A stretch of 64,000 bases of DNA. Source: Sphingomonas sp. 32-62-10. GTDB taxonomy: Bacteria > Pseudomonadota > Alphaproteobacteria > Sphingomonadales > Sphingomonadaceae. Each line of letters opens with the position of its first letter. Position 1 is the stretch's first letter. Shown here piece by piece: positions 25,248 through 33,970 of this stretch. Position numbers and translations under genes: made by a program. Under the pieces are notes generated by a model, which worked only from the letters and a program-made list of their open reading frames with translations, was not told where the DNA came from and made no database searches. The stretch lies in the NCBI GenBank assembly GCA_002280555.1, contig NCEE01000013.1, positions 21,849-85,848 of the forward strand, in the 5' to 3' direction.

Positions 25248-27796
25248 GCTGCCAGATCCGCGACCAGATTAACCAGACGATCGGGAACGACGATGACCTT
25301 GCGGGGTGTCGCCCCGGCGAGCAAGCGCTGGACATGCGCGTTGGCCATCGCCACGGCCTCCAGCGCCTCGCGTGACAAACCCTTGGCCACGGTTTCGGTG
25401 TCGCGCAGCTTGCCGTTGATCTGGATCGCGATCGTCACTTCGTCCTCCACCAACAGCGCTGGATCGACCTTGGGCCAGGCCGTGTCGGCAATCAATCCCT
25501 CGCCGCCAAGTGCTGCCCAGGCTTCCTCGGCAACATGCGGCACCATGGGCGCGACCAGCTTAAGCAACCCCTGGATCGCCGCAGTGCGCGATGCCGATGG
25601 CGGCGCCCGATCAATGGCATTGGTCAGCTCATACAGCCGGGCAACTGCTTTGTTGAAACCGAGCGATTCGATATCGGCTGCTACGCCGGCAATCGTCTGG
25701 TGTAGCTTGCGGTTAAGCGCGATGTCTTGACCGTCGGCGTTACCTTCATTGCCGCTTTCGGACTGCAGCAATCGCCAGAGCCGCTGAATATAGCGCCACG
25801 ATCCTTCGATACCCGATTCGCTCCACGGCAGATCGCGCTCAGGTGGGCTATCCGACAACATGAACCAGCGCACCGCGTCGGCGCCATATTGCGCGACGAT
25901 CGGTTCGGGATCGACCGTGTTCTTCTTGGATTTGGACATTTTTTCGACGCGGCCGATGGTCACCGGGCCACCGCCGTCGCATTCCACGAGCGCGCCATCC
26001 TGCGGGACGACCTCATCGGGTGACAGCCATTTGCCATCTGCCGACTTATAGGTTTCGTGCGTCACCATGCCTTGGGTGAACAGTCCCGCAAACGGCTCAG
26101 CGACATTCAGCCGACCGATATGCTTCAGCGCACGGGTCCAGAACCGGGCATAGAGCAGATGGAGAATCGCGTGCTCCACGCCACCGATATACTGGCCGAC
26201 GGGCAGCCATGCCTCGGCTTCAGCCTGATCGAACGGCTTGTCGTGGGGCTGGCTGGCGAAGCGGATGAAATACCAGGATGAATTGACGAAGGTGTCGAGC
26301 GTATCGGTTTCGCGGCGGGCTTCGGCGCCGCACGTGGGACAGGCCACATACTTCCAGCTCGGATGCCGATCGAGTGGGTTGCCGGGAACATCGAAGGTCA
26401 CATCCTCGGGCAGCGCGACCGGCAACTGATCACGCGGCACCGGTACGGCGCCACAGGCGTCGCAATGGATGATCGGGATTGGCGTGCCCCAGTAACGCTG
26501 GCGGCTCACCCCCCAGTCGCGCAGGCGGAAGATCGTGCGGCCGGTGCCCCAGCCACCATCCTCGGCGCGACGGATGACGGTGCGCTTGGCATCTTCGATG
26601 TCCATCCCGTCGAGGAAGTGGGAATTCACCAAGGTGCCGGGGCCGGTATAAGCGGTATCGCCGACAAAATGCGGTGCATCCTCGTGCCCATCAGAGACGA
26701 CGCGGGTTACCGGCAGGTTGTACTTCCGAGCGAAATCGAGATCGCGCTGGTCATGCGCGGGCACCCCGAACACGGCGCCGGTGCCATAGTCCATCAGCAC
26801 GAAATTGGCGATGTAGACGGGCAATTGCCATGTCGGATCAAAGGGATGTGTTGCGGTTAACCCGGTATCAAAACCAAGCTTTTCCTGCGTTTCGATTTCA
26901 GCGGCTGTGGTACCGCCCTTGCGGCAGCGCTCGATAAAGGCGGCGGCCTCCGGATTGCGCTCAGCTGCTGCGCGCGCGATTGGATGATCGGCAGCAACGG
27001 CGACAAAGCTTGCCCCAAAGATCGTGTCGGGCCGGGTGGTAAACACCTCGACGTCGCCGCCGTCGGACAGGGCAAAGCGGAAGGCGAGGCCCTGGCTGCG
27101 GCCGATCCAGTTCTCCTGCATCAGCTTGACCTTGTCGGGCCAGGCATCAAGCGTGCTCAAGCCTTCAAGCAGATCATCGGCGAAATCGGTGATTTTCAGG
27201 AACCACTGGTTCAGCTTGCGCCGCTCGACCAGCGCGCCTGACCGCCAACCGCGGCCGTCGATCACCTGTTCATTGGCGAGCACCGTCATGTCGACGGGAT
27301 CCCAATTCACCGCCGATTCGCGGCGATAGACGAGCCCGGCAGCAAACAGATCGAGGAACAGCGCCTGTTCATGCCCGTAATAATCAGGTTCGCAGGTCGA
27401 GAGTTCGCGTGACCAATCAAGCGCAAAGCCCAGCTGCTTCAGCTGACGGCGCATATTGGCGATGTTGGCGCGCGTCCAATCGCCGGGGTGAACGCGCTTT
27501 TCCATCGCCGCGTTCTCGGCTGGCATACCGAACGAGTCCCAACCCATCGGGTGGAGCACATCGTGGCCGGTCATCCGCCGATACCGGGCAAGTACGTCGC
27601 CCATCGTATAGTTGCGGACATGGCCCATATGGATGCGCCCCGATGGATAGGGAAACATCTCCAGCACATAGGATTTCGGGCGATTGCCCTCAGTAGCCGC
27701 CATGTCCCGGGTCGCGGTGAACGTCTGGCGTTCTTCCCAGATCGCCTGCCAGGCTGCGTCCGCCTTCAGCGCATTGAAGCGCGGCGCCGTTGACAT
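25244..27796 (-). CDS. leuS: leucyl-tRNA synthetase
   Basis: Charges tRNA-Leu. The class I signature appears as HMGH in PYPSGRIHMGHVRNYTMGD near residue 55, and KMSKSKKNTVDP is the KMSKS loop. The CP1 editing domain (TGLTATHPF, then YGTGAVFGVPAHDQRD) and WDSFGMPAENAA are intact. The length of about 850 residues is normal. ATG 27796 gives the start MSTAPRFNALKADAAWQ; longer frames run into the upstream DUF3576 gene, which ends four bases away. Confidence 0.96.
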   Translation of the reverse strand: MSTAPRFNALKADAAWQAIWEERQTFTATRDMAATEGNRPKSYVLEMFPYPSGRIHMGHVRNYTMGDVLARYRRMTGHDVLHPMGWDSFGMPAENAAMEKRVHPGDWTRANIANMRRQLKQLGFALDWSRELSTCEPDYYGHEQALFLDLFAAGLVYRRESAVNWDPVDMTVLANEQVIDGRGWRSGALVERRKLNQWFLKITDFADDLLEGLSTLDAWPDKVKLMQENWIGRSQGLAFRFALSDGGDVEVFTTRPDTIFGASFVAVAADHPIARAAAERNPEAAAFIERCRKGGTTAAEIETQEKLGFDTGLTATHPFDPTWQLPVYIANFVLMDYGTGAVFGVPAHDQRDLDFARKYNLPVTRVVSDGHEDAPHFVGDTAYTGPGTLVNSHFLDGMDIEDAKRTVIRRAEDGGWGTGRTIFRLRDWGVSRQRYWGTPIPIIHCDACGAVPVPRDQLPVALPEDVTFDVPGNPLDRHPSWKYVACPTCGAEARRETDTLDTFVNSSWYFIRFASQPHDKPFDQAEAEAWLPVGQYIGGVEHAILHLLYARFWTRALKHIGRLNVAEPFAGLFTQGMVTHETYKSADGKWLSPDEVVPQDGALVECDGGGPVTIGRVEKMSKSKKNTVDPEPIVAQYGADAVRWFMLSDSPPERDLPWSESGIEGSWRYIQRLWRLLQSESGNEGNADGQDIALNRKLHQTIAGVAADIESLGFNKAVARLYELTNAIDRAPPSASRTAAIQGLLKLVAPMVPHVAEEAWAALGGEGLIADTAWPKVDPALLVEDEVTIAIQINGKLRDTETVAKGLSREALEAVAMANAHVQRLLAGATPRKVIVVPDRLVNLVADLAA

Positions 27797-27800
27797 CCGA

Positions 27801-28238
27801 TCAGCCGGCGATGGCGGTGCGCCGCAAATCGCGGGCCCGGGTGAGGATGATGTCTTCGAGCTTCTGCGCGGTTGCTGCCCGAACCGGCGCATCGACCCAC
27901 TCGCCGTTCCGGTTGATCTGGCGCTGAACTGCGACGCGCAGAGCATCGGCACGCAGATCGCGGTCGAGGATCGAGACCGTCACCTTCATCCGCTCGGCGG
28001 GCGAAGCCGGGTTCACATACCAGTCGCTGACGATGACGCCGCCGTTCGAATCGGTCTGGAGCAGCGGCATGAAGCTGATCGTGTCGAGTGACGCCCGCCA
28101 GAGATAACTATTGACGCCGATCGTGGTGACCTGCGCCGCAGCGAGATCAGAACGAGGACGATCCTTCGCACCACCGCCACAAGCAACGAGAGGAAGGGCA
28201 AGCGAAGCCACGAACGCGGTGCGCAACAGGCGGGTCAT
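27801..28238 (-). CDS. DUF3576 family lipoprotein
   Basis: A 145-residue predicted lipoprotein: the signal LLRTAFVASLALPLVAC ends in a lipobox with Cys20, followed by GGGAKDRP. The body (TTIGVNSYLWRASLDTISFMPL, SDWYVNPASPAERMKVTVSILDRDLRADAL) is characteristic of DUF3576, which commonly precedes leuS in alphaproteobacteria. The function is unknown; an envelope role is inferred from the lipobox and neighbouring lptE. Confidence 0.88.
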   Translation of the reverse strand: MTRLLRTAFVASLALPLVACGGGAKDRPRSDLAAAQVTTIGVNSYLWRASLDTISFMPLLQTDSNGGVIVSDWYVNPASPAERMKVTVSILDRDLRADALRVAVQRQINRNGEWVDAPVRAATAQKLEDIILTRARDLRRTAIAG

Positions 28239-28478
28239 GGGCTATTCCCTGGACGAATGAAAACCGGATCAATGGCCTCTACAGATCGGAGCGCCAAGCC
28301 GCAAGCACGGCGCGATCACGCACCAGTCGCGATCCTGGCCCTCACCCTCGCAAGTCGAGGGCCAATTCGCGCGGCGATTGTGGGCGGATTGCAACACTCG
28401 CTCCACAAAGTGAATTGCGGCAGTGGTATGACGCGCACAAACCCCTATAAACACTATGGAGACTCAAGAGGATTTGAC

Positions 28479-29204
28479 GTGGCAAAACGCCGTATCATTG
28501 CTGGCTCGATACTCGGGGCGTTCGTCGTCGCTGGGTTGGTCGCGCCCGCTTTTGGTGCGCCAGATAGCACGCGTCGCCTAGTACCCGCTGAACGCGCGGT
28601 CAGCCGCAGCATCACTTCCTTCACGCCCGCATCGGCCGATCCCAAACTTGCTGCCTTGCTGGCCCGGAGTGGCCTTAACGACAGCGATTTCCGCTTCACG
28701 CCCTCTGAGACGCGCCGCAACGGCAGCCGAGCGGTGACCGTCGCGGTCCGCGCGCGTTCGTCCCTGTTGTCGCGAGAGGCCCAGCGAATTGGGTCAGTCG
28801 AAATGGCACCAGGTGCATCAATTGGGCTGGCGCCGATTGCCTATAATCTTGGCGTGTCGGTGGGTTGGAAACGGTTTGCCCTATCCGGGGAAGTCGCTCG
28901 GCTTGATCTTTCGGGATTGCCGGGCAGCCGCGAATCGGTTGGGTTCGGGGTCAGCTATGCCGGCAAACGTGCTTCGGCACGGCTGCGGGCAACGGCTGAC
29001 CGTCCATTGGTCGATTCGCCAAAGCTCCTGACGGATGATCCCAGTATGGCCATCGATGTGGGCGGATCCTACTCGGTCGCCCGCAATATCGATCTGACGG
29101 CCGGTCTTCGCTATAAGCGTGAAGACAATAATCGGCTTGAGCGCTTGGCTGATAATCGGCGCGACAGTCAGGCCGTTTATATCGGGACGGCACTTCGTTT
29201 TTAG
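28479..29204 (+). CDS. exported protein, probable small outer-membrane beta-barrel
   Basis: I do not recognise a named family. From GTG 28479, preceded by GAGGA about 7 bases upstream, the 241-residue product has a signal peptide (RRIIAGSILGAFVVAGLVAPAFG). The second half alternates hydrophobic and polar residues in strand-sized stretches (LGVSVGWKRFALSGEVARLDL, ASARLRATADRP, IDLTAGLRYKRED) and ends in ALRF, a terminal phenylalanine as in outer-membrane barrels. The frame is open further upstream but lacks a plausible start. It is divergent from DUF3576-leuS and overlaps the convergent ThiE-like gene by 4 bases. Confidence 0.7.
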   Translation: MAKRRIIAGSILGAFVVAGLVAPAFGAPDSTRRLVPAERAVSRSITSFTPASADPKLAALLARSGLNDSDFRFTPSETRRNGSRAVTVAVRARSSLLSREAQRIGSVEMAPGASIGLAPIAYNLGVSVGWKRFALSGEVARLDLSGLPGSRESVGFGVSYAGKRASARLRATADRPLVDSPKLLTDDPSMAIDVGGSYSVARNIDLTAGLRYKREDNNRLERLADNRRDSQAVYIGTALRF

Positions 29205-29773
29205 TCTCGCGGGTTGAGCTCAAGCTTTTTGCAATCGCGCGTTGCGACCCAGGCATCGATTGCCGCCCAGCCGCAGAATCCCGCTGCTTTTGTCCGGCGG
29301 AAATTCCCATGATGAATGCCGCCAAGCGCGATGACGGGCAGCGGCATGCCGCGCGCCAGCATGGCGGCGCGGATCATTCCTAGCGCGCGCTCTCCGGGAT
29401 GTGACCTTGTTGGGAAGATCGGCGAAATCAGGATCAGATCAGCGCCAGCACGCACCCCGGCGATGACCTCGGCACGATTATGCGCCGGCCAGCTCTTGAG
29501 TCCTTTTATCTGCTGGCCGATCCGGCCATGTCGGCCAGCATCTCTTTTCCCCAGCTGATGCGCACCTGCGACAAGAAGGACCAGACCGCGCCGTCGCGCG
29601 ATTCGTGCGACGCGATCATAGAGTGTGCGTCGATCATGATGCGCGAGGGTGTAATGACGAAAAATCACCCCGCCGCCGCGCGGCAGGCGGTTCAGCGCGT
29701 CCCACAATCCTTCGCCCATCCGCTCGTCGGTCATCAGCCATTGGGTCGGAATCCGGGGGTGACGGGCGCGCAT
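29201..29773 (-). CDS. thiamine-phosphate-synthase-like (ThiE/TenI) protein
   Basis: A TIM-barrel protein of the ThiE/TenI superfamily. The second half is well conserved: AGADLILISPIFPTRSHPGERALG corresponds to the phosphate-binding loop (GADYV..GPIFPT.SK in the family) and PVIALGGI to the last glycine-rich loop. The first half lacks a clear HMP-pyrophosphate aspartate motif, so a true thiamine phosphate synthase role is uncertain. ATG 29773 gives 190 residues; longer frames would overlap the divergent YggS-like gene. Another sphingomonad thiE would be expected elsewhere. Confidence 0.68.
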   Translation of the reverse strand: MRARHPRIPTQWLMTDERMGEGLWDALNRLPRGGGVIFRHYTLAHHDRRTLYDRVARIARRRGLVLLVAGAHQLGKRDAGRHGRIGQQIKGLKSWPAHNRAEVIAGVRAGADLILISPIFPTRSHPGERALGMIRAAMLARGMPLPVIALGGIHHGNFRRTKAAGFCGWAAIDAWVATRDCKKLELNPRD

Positions 29774-29788
29774 TGACGTGGCTATAGC

Positions 29789-30463
29789 ATGGCGATGCCT
29801 GACCGCGACCCTGCCGAGCGACTTGCCATGGTGCAGGCCGCGATTGACGCTGCCGCCCATCTTGCCGCCCGCAAACCCGCCGACGTCACCTTGATCGCGG
29901 TATCGAAAACCCATTCAGCCGAGGCGATCCGTCCCCTGATCCTCGCCGGGCACCGGGTATTCGGTGAAAATCGGGTGCAGGAAGCCGAAGCGAAATGGCC
30001 ACCCTTGCGCGTGGAAACGCCTGCGATCGCGCTCCACCTGATCGGCCAGTTGCAATCGAACAAGGCTGAGGCGGCCGTTACACTGTTTGATGCGATCCAT
30101 TCGGTCGACCGATTATCGCTCGTCACCGCATTGGCACGGGCAATGGACAAGACGGGTAAGCGCCCCACCTGCTTCATCCAGGTCAATATCGGCGACGAGC
30201 CGCAGAAGGGCGGCGTTCCCACGGCAGACCTGGCGGCACTGATCGGCGAAGCGCGCATCGCTGATCTGCCGCTGGCCGGGCTGATGTGCATTCCGCCCGC
30301 CGATATCGAACCCGCGCCCTATTTCGCGTTACTCGCCAAGCTGGCGCGCGACGAGGAGCTTGCGGGTCTGAGCATGGGCATGTCAGGCGATTTTGAAACG
30401 GCAGTGACGCTCGGGGCGACCCATGTCCGCGTGGGCAGTGCGTTGTTTGGAGAGCGGGGATGA
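29789..30463 (+). CDS. YggS family PLP homeostasis protein
   Basis: A pyridoxal-phosphate-binding protein without known catalytic activity that buffers PLP and affects amino-acid pools. The PLP lysine is K40 in LIAVSKTHSAEAI, GENRVQEAEAKW and HLIGQLQSNKA are family motifs, and SMGMSGDFETAVTLGATHVRVGSALFG is the phosphate-binding end. The 224 residues are typical. It overlaps the following HAD hydrolase gene by 4 bases. Confidence 0.93.
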   Translation: MAMPDRDPAERLAMVQAAIDAAAHLAARKPADVTLIAVSKTHSAEAIRPLILAGHRVFGENRVQEAEAKWPPLRVETPAIALHLIGQLQSNKAEAAVTLFDAIHSVDRLSLVTALARAMDKTGKRPTCFIQVNIGDEPQKGGVPTADLAALIGEARIADLPLAGLMCIPPADIEPAPYFALLAKLARDEELAGLSMGMSGDFETAVTLGATHVRVGSALFGERG

Positions 30464-31122
30464 GGTTTTCAGGGATCATTTTCGATTTTGACGGCGTTCT
30501 GATCGACAGTGAATATGTCGGCAATAGCCAGATCGCGGCATTTTTGAGCAGCGCAGGGCATCCCACGACCGTTGAACAATCGATGGCACAATTCATGGGG
30601 CTGGCTGACCGCGATTTCCACGCCGCGGTCGAACGCTGGATCGGCGGTCCGCTGCCAGACGATTTTCACGCAGCGCGCGCGGCAGAGGATGCCCGCGTGA
30701 TGGCGGAAGGAATCGATGAAATCCGCGGCGCGATTGGCTTTGTTCAGTCACTGCCGTCGCCGCTCCCAAAGGCTATCGCCTCCTCCAGTTCGACCCGGTG
30801 GATCGCGCGGCACCTTGATCATATCGGCCTGCGTGACATCTTTGGCGACCGGATTTTCAGTGGCAAGGAACATGTGAAACGCGGCAAGCCAGCGCCTGAT
30901 CTCTATCTGCATGCCGCTCAGGCGATCGGCGTGCCGATCGAACAGTGCGTCATTCTGGAGGACTCACCCGTTGGCGCCACGGGTGCGGTTGCATCGGGCG
31001 CTCATGTTATCGGATTGTGCGCTGGCATGCATTGCGGGGCGGATCACGCCGCGGTGCTGCGCGATATCGGCGTTCATGCGATTGCGCATGATTTTGACGA
31101 CGTGGCCCGGCTGATCAGCTAG
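30460..31122 (+). CDS. HAD-superfamily phosphatase (beta-phosphoglucomutase-like)
   Basis: A 220-residue HAD hydrolase. Motif I is DFDGVLIDSE (9-18) with the nucleophilic aspartate and the acid/base aspartate two residues later; motif II is ASSSSTRW; motif III/IV is KRGKPAPDLYLHAA and ILEDSPVGATGAVASG. The cap is helical, of the subclass I type seen in phosphoglycolate phosphatase and beta-phosphoglucomutase relatives. Substrate is unknown. It is coupled to yggS and convergent with ribA, with a 4-base overlap. Confidence 0.88.
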   Translation: MRFSGIIFDFDGVLIDSEYVGNSQIAAFLSSAGHPTTVEQSMAQFMGLADRDFHAAVERWIGGPLPDDFHAARAAEDARVMAEGIDEIRGAIGFVQSLPSPLPKAIASSSSTRWIARHLDHIGLRDIFGDRIFSGKEHVKRGKPAPDLYLHAAQAIGVPIEQCVILEDSPVGATGAVASGAHVIGLCAGMHCGADHAAVLRDIGVHAIAHDFDDVARLIS

Positions 31123-32177
31123 AATTCGTGGCCTGTCCGATCGCGTTTTGTGGCCAGATAGCGCTCGTTATGGGGGTTTGCGGGCAGTTTATGCGGCACA
31201 CGCTCGATCACGGTAATGCCTGCGGCTTCGAGCTGGGCGACCTTCTCGGGATTATTGGTCAACAGGCGAACTGATCGCTGGCCCAATAGCTTCAGCATGT
31301 GCGCCGCTACCCGGAAATCGCGCGAATCGACCGCGAAGCCCAATCGGGTATTGGCATCGACCGTATCGAATCCCTGATCCTGCAAGGCATAGGCGCGAAG
31401 CTTGTTGATCAGCCCGATCCCGCGCCCTTCCTGGCGCAGATACAGCAAAATCCCCCATCCACTCGCAGCGATAGCAGTGATCGCTGCGTCAAGCTGTGGC
31501 CCGCAATCGCATTTCAGGCTGCCGAGCACATCGCCGGTCAGGCATTCGCTGTGCAGCCGAACGAGCGGCGGCGCGCCGTTGGGTGCACCGATCATCAATG
31601 CGACATGCTCACCGGGCATTTCCGGCGTGCGAAATGCGACGATTTCCGCAGATTCGGCACCCGCAACCGGCAGGTGCGCCCGCGCTGCGATCGTCAGACG
31701 CTGCGCATCTTCATGGTCGTCGATATCATCGGGGGACAGGATCAGCGCCGCATCATCGCCTGGCCTCACGAAAAATGCCGGCAAAATTCCAGCCAGTGTT
31801 GCCAAGCGGAGTGCGGCCGCCGCTGCTGCTCGATCGACAAGGGCGGTCGCGCGATATGGCCCTTTCAACGGGGTCAACAGATCGAACTGAGGATCGGCCA
31901 GCGCCGTCGCTGCATCGAAATCAAGCCATGGTACGCGTTCGAGCATGACCGGACAGTCAGGGGCTGCAGCGGGGGCTTGATTCGTCAGCTTGAGCGTCGC
32001 CGCACGCCCCGATGAAAGCAGGACTGTTGCCGTCCCGTCCGGATCGAACGCAGCCAGCCTTTTCGGGTCACCGGTTTCAATGGCCAGCACTGCCAGCGCG
32101 CCATGATCGGTTCGGATCGCCACCGGCCAGCCGCGCCGCAGCGAATCGATCGCCTGGGCGACGATGCGCGCGCTCAA
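31119..32177 (-). CDS. ribA: GTP cyclohydrolase II (with degenerate N-terminal domain)
   Basis: Opens GTP in the first step of riboflavin synthesis. The C-terminal half (from about residue 165) is a full RibA domain: RLHSECLTGDVLGSLKCDCGPQ carries the zinc cysteines, LRQEGRGIGLINKLRAYALQDQG is the catalytic region, and RLLTNNP the substrate site. The first 150 residues resemble a RibB-like domain without the expected acidic active-site residues, an arrangement known in alphaproteobacteria. It overlaps xth by 4 bases. Confidence 0.92.
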   Translation of the reverse strand: MSARIVAQAIDSLRRGWPVAIRTDHGALAVLAIETGDPKRLAAFDPDGTATVLLSSGRAATLKLTNQAPAAAPDCPVMLERVPWLDFDAATALADPQFDLLTPLKGPYRATALVDRAAAAAALRLATLAGILPAFFVRPGDDAALILSPDDIDDHEDAQRLTIAARAHLPVAGAESAEIVAFRTPEMPGEHVALMIGAPNGAPPLVRLHSECLTGDVLGSLKCDCGPQLDAAITAIAASGWGILLYLRQEGRGIGLINKLRAYALQDQGFDTVDANTRLGFAVDSRDFRVAAHMLKLLGQRSVRLLTNNPEKVAQLEAAGITVIERVPHKLPANPHNERYLATKRDRTGHEF

Positions 32178-32968
32178 AGGGCAAACTCAGTGATGATCGG
32201 AATGTGATCGGAGGGCTTAATCCAGCTTCGTGCCTCTTCCAAGACTTGGTGTCGGGTCGCGGTTGCCGCCAGATCGCTGCTCGCCCACATATGATCGAGT
32301 CGCCGCCCGCGATCCGAGGCTGCCCAATCCTTCGCGCGGTAGCTCCACCAGGTGTATAGCCGCTCTGGAGCCGGAATGAACTTCCGCCCAAGATCGGTCC
32401 AATTCCCCGCCGCCTGAAGCTGATTGAGCGTTTCGACTTCGATCGGCGTGTGGCTGACGACATCGATCAGCTGTTTGTGACTCCACACGTCTGATTCGAG
32501 TGGCGCGATGTTGAAATCGCCCAATAGCAGGGTTGGGCCCGTTATGCCCTCGGACCAGCGCGTCATTCGCTCAAGGAAATCAAGTTTCTGGCCGAATTTG
32601 GGGTTGAGATCGCGATCGGGAACATCGCCCCCGGCGGGTACATAAACATTCTCGATCCGAAGGCCATTATCGAGTCGCACCCCCAGATGCCTCGCCTCGC
32701 CATTCGCCTGCCAATCGAGCCGGTCATGCGCGTGGAGCGGCAATTTGCTGACGATCGCGACACCATGGTGCATGCGCTGGCCGTTAAGCGCCACATGGGT
32801 GTAGCCGAGCGCGCGAAAGGTCGCGATCGGGAAGTCCCCGTCCATCACCTTGGTTTCCTGAAGGCACAGGACATCGGGTGACGATTCACGCAGGAAACGT
32901 TCGACAATATCGATGCGAAACCGCACCGAGTTGATGTTCCACGAAGCGATCTTGAGTGTATCGGCCAT
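32174..32968 (-). CDS. xth: exodeoxyribonuclease III
   Basis: An AP endonuclease and 3'-5' exonuclease of base excision repair. The motifs are KIASWNINSVRFR, LCLQETKVMDGDFP with the metal-binding glutamate, the LLLGDFNIAPLESD and YTWWSYR blocks, and a final SDHIPIITEF with the catalytic aspartate and histidine. ATG 32968 gives a 264-residue protein. It lies downstream of a candidate small RNA and terminator and is overlapped by ribA. Confidence 0.94.
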   Translation of the reverse strand: MADTLKIASWNINSVRFRIDIVERFLRESSPDVLCLQETKVMDGDFPIATFRALGYTHVALNGQRMHHGVAIVSKLPLHAHDRLDWQANGEARHLGVRLDNGLRIENVYVPAGGDVPDRDLNPKFGQKLDFLERMTRWSEGITGPTLLLGDFNIAPLESDVWSHKQLIDVVSHTPIEVETLNQLQAAGNWTDLGRKFIPAPERLYTWWSYRAKDWAASDRGRRLDHMWASSDLAATATRHQVLEEARSWIKPSDHIPIITEFAL

Positions 32969-33054
32969 GCGGCGATGTAGCCCCGGCACAGGGGGTTCGC
33001 CAGCCCGATTGCCGTTAATGTTGGCGCTTCAGCGATTTTCGCCCGGTCGTCGCC

Positions 33055-33080
33055 AAAGGAAAGGCCCCCGCTCCGGGGGC
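33055..33080 (-). terminator. intrinsic terminator downstream of lolA
   Basis: On the minus strand GCCCCCG pairs with CGGGGGC (33074-33080 with 33064-33070, three-base loop). It is followed by CTTTCCTTT (33055-33063), a broken T-rich tract. It lies after lolA and the folded segment at 33119-33171 and before xth. Confidence 0.7.
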
Positions 33081-33176
33081 ATGGAGCGAGGGCCGACCTA
33101 GCGTTCGTCACGCAGGCAGAACGGAGCAAATTGCCGGGTAACAGGGGGGAAATCCCGGCGTCGCTCCGTTCGCATT
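33055..33176 (-). ncRNA. candidate small RNA between lolA and xth
   Basis: The minus-strand transcript would contain an outer 9-base stem GAACGGAGC/GCTCCGTTC (33163-33171 with 33119-33127), an inner 6-base stem GCCGGG/CCCGGC (33154-33159 with 33133-33138) and a 15-base loop ATTTCCCCCCTGTTA. It ends at the hairpin at 33064-33080. A C-rich exposed loop could pair with Shine-Dalgarno sequences, as in known alphaproteobacterial C-rich-loop sRNAs. It may be independent (a weak TTGGCG-N17-AAAGAT lies upstream) or cut from the lolA 3' end. No protein-coding frame fits here. Confidence 0.45.
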
Positions 33177-33240
33177 AATCTTTTAGCGCGCCAAACCTGT
33201 CGCCAATATGAATGAACTTGAACCGGGATTAGCGACGACT

Positions 33241-33855
33241 TTAGTTCTTGCCGCCGCGCATCGTTGGGTCATTCCACCTGAACGCGCGGTCAGCGACTGG
33301 TGCATTGAAGACCTGTTTCGACAGGCGAATGGTCGTGCGGTTGTTCTGGGCGTCGAGCGCGACCCAGCCTTGCATCATCAACCCCGCTGGAGCAGCAGAA
33401 TTCCGAACAAACACCAGCGTGATTCGGCCATATTCAGGATGGCGCGGATCACTCGCCTCGACCGAAATCACGCGCGGATCACTGCCCTGCACCAGCTTGG
33501 CAAAGCGCGTAATATCCTTGTTGGGATCGAGCAGCACGCCAAGCGGCGAATTGCCGATCGGCCAGCGCTGCTTCTGGCGTACCGAATAATCGAGAAACCA
33601 CAGCGCCTTGCCATCGCCGACGATCAGGATCGGCACACCCTTTTCATACTGAAAGCGAATTTTCCCAGGTTTCTTCAGCGTCAACGTGCCGTCCAGCGTC
33701 TTCCCGTTGCGGTCGGTCTGCCTGAAATCGGCGGTCAGGCTTTCTACCGAGCGCAGATGGTTCTGGACCAACGCCAGATCGCCTGTGGCCGGCGCTGCTA
33801 TCGCCACGGGAATGGCCAACATGAGCGGGAGTGCCAGCAAGGGCCGAAAATTCAC
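33241..33855 (-). CDS. lolA: outer-membrane lipoprotein carrier protein LolA
   Basis: A periplasmic chaperone that carries lipoproteins from LolCDE to the outer membrane. From GTG 33855 the product has a signal peptide (NFRPLLALPLMLAIPVAIA) and a mature part with VESLTADFRQTDRNGKTLDGTLTLKKPGKIRFQYE, the classic LolA start. GTG 33855 was preferred to TTG 33882 because it gives a proper signal peptide and has a GGAG 9 bases upstream. It is on the same strand as ftsK, which ends 115 bases upstream; this ftsK-lolA-xth order is common in alphaproteobacteria. Confidence 0.93.
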   Translation of the reverse strand: MNFRPLLALPLMLAIPVAIAAPATGDLALVQNHLRSVESLTADFRQTDRNGKTLDGTLTLKKPGKIRFQYEKGVPILIVGDGKALWFLDYSVRQKQRWPIGNSPLGVLLDPNKDITRFAKLVQGSDPRVISVEASDPRHPEYGRITLVFVRNSAAPAGLMMQGWVALDAQNNRTTIRLSKQVFNAPVADRAFRWNDPTMRGGKN

Positions 33856-33970
33856 GATGTCAGTCTCCAGCTTTGCGGCCAATCCTGGTCGCAGGGTATA
33901 GCAGCAACGTCTTGATCGTCATTGCCAGAGCGGCTTGAACGGGTCGTGAACTGCGACGGTTCCGCTGTGC

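Noticed and set aside
32935..32948. Possible parS half site TGTTCCACGAAGCG in xth
   Set aside because: Only the left half matches; the right half lacks GTGNAACA. A similar TGTTCCACA near 36293 fails for the same reason.
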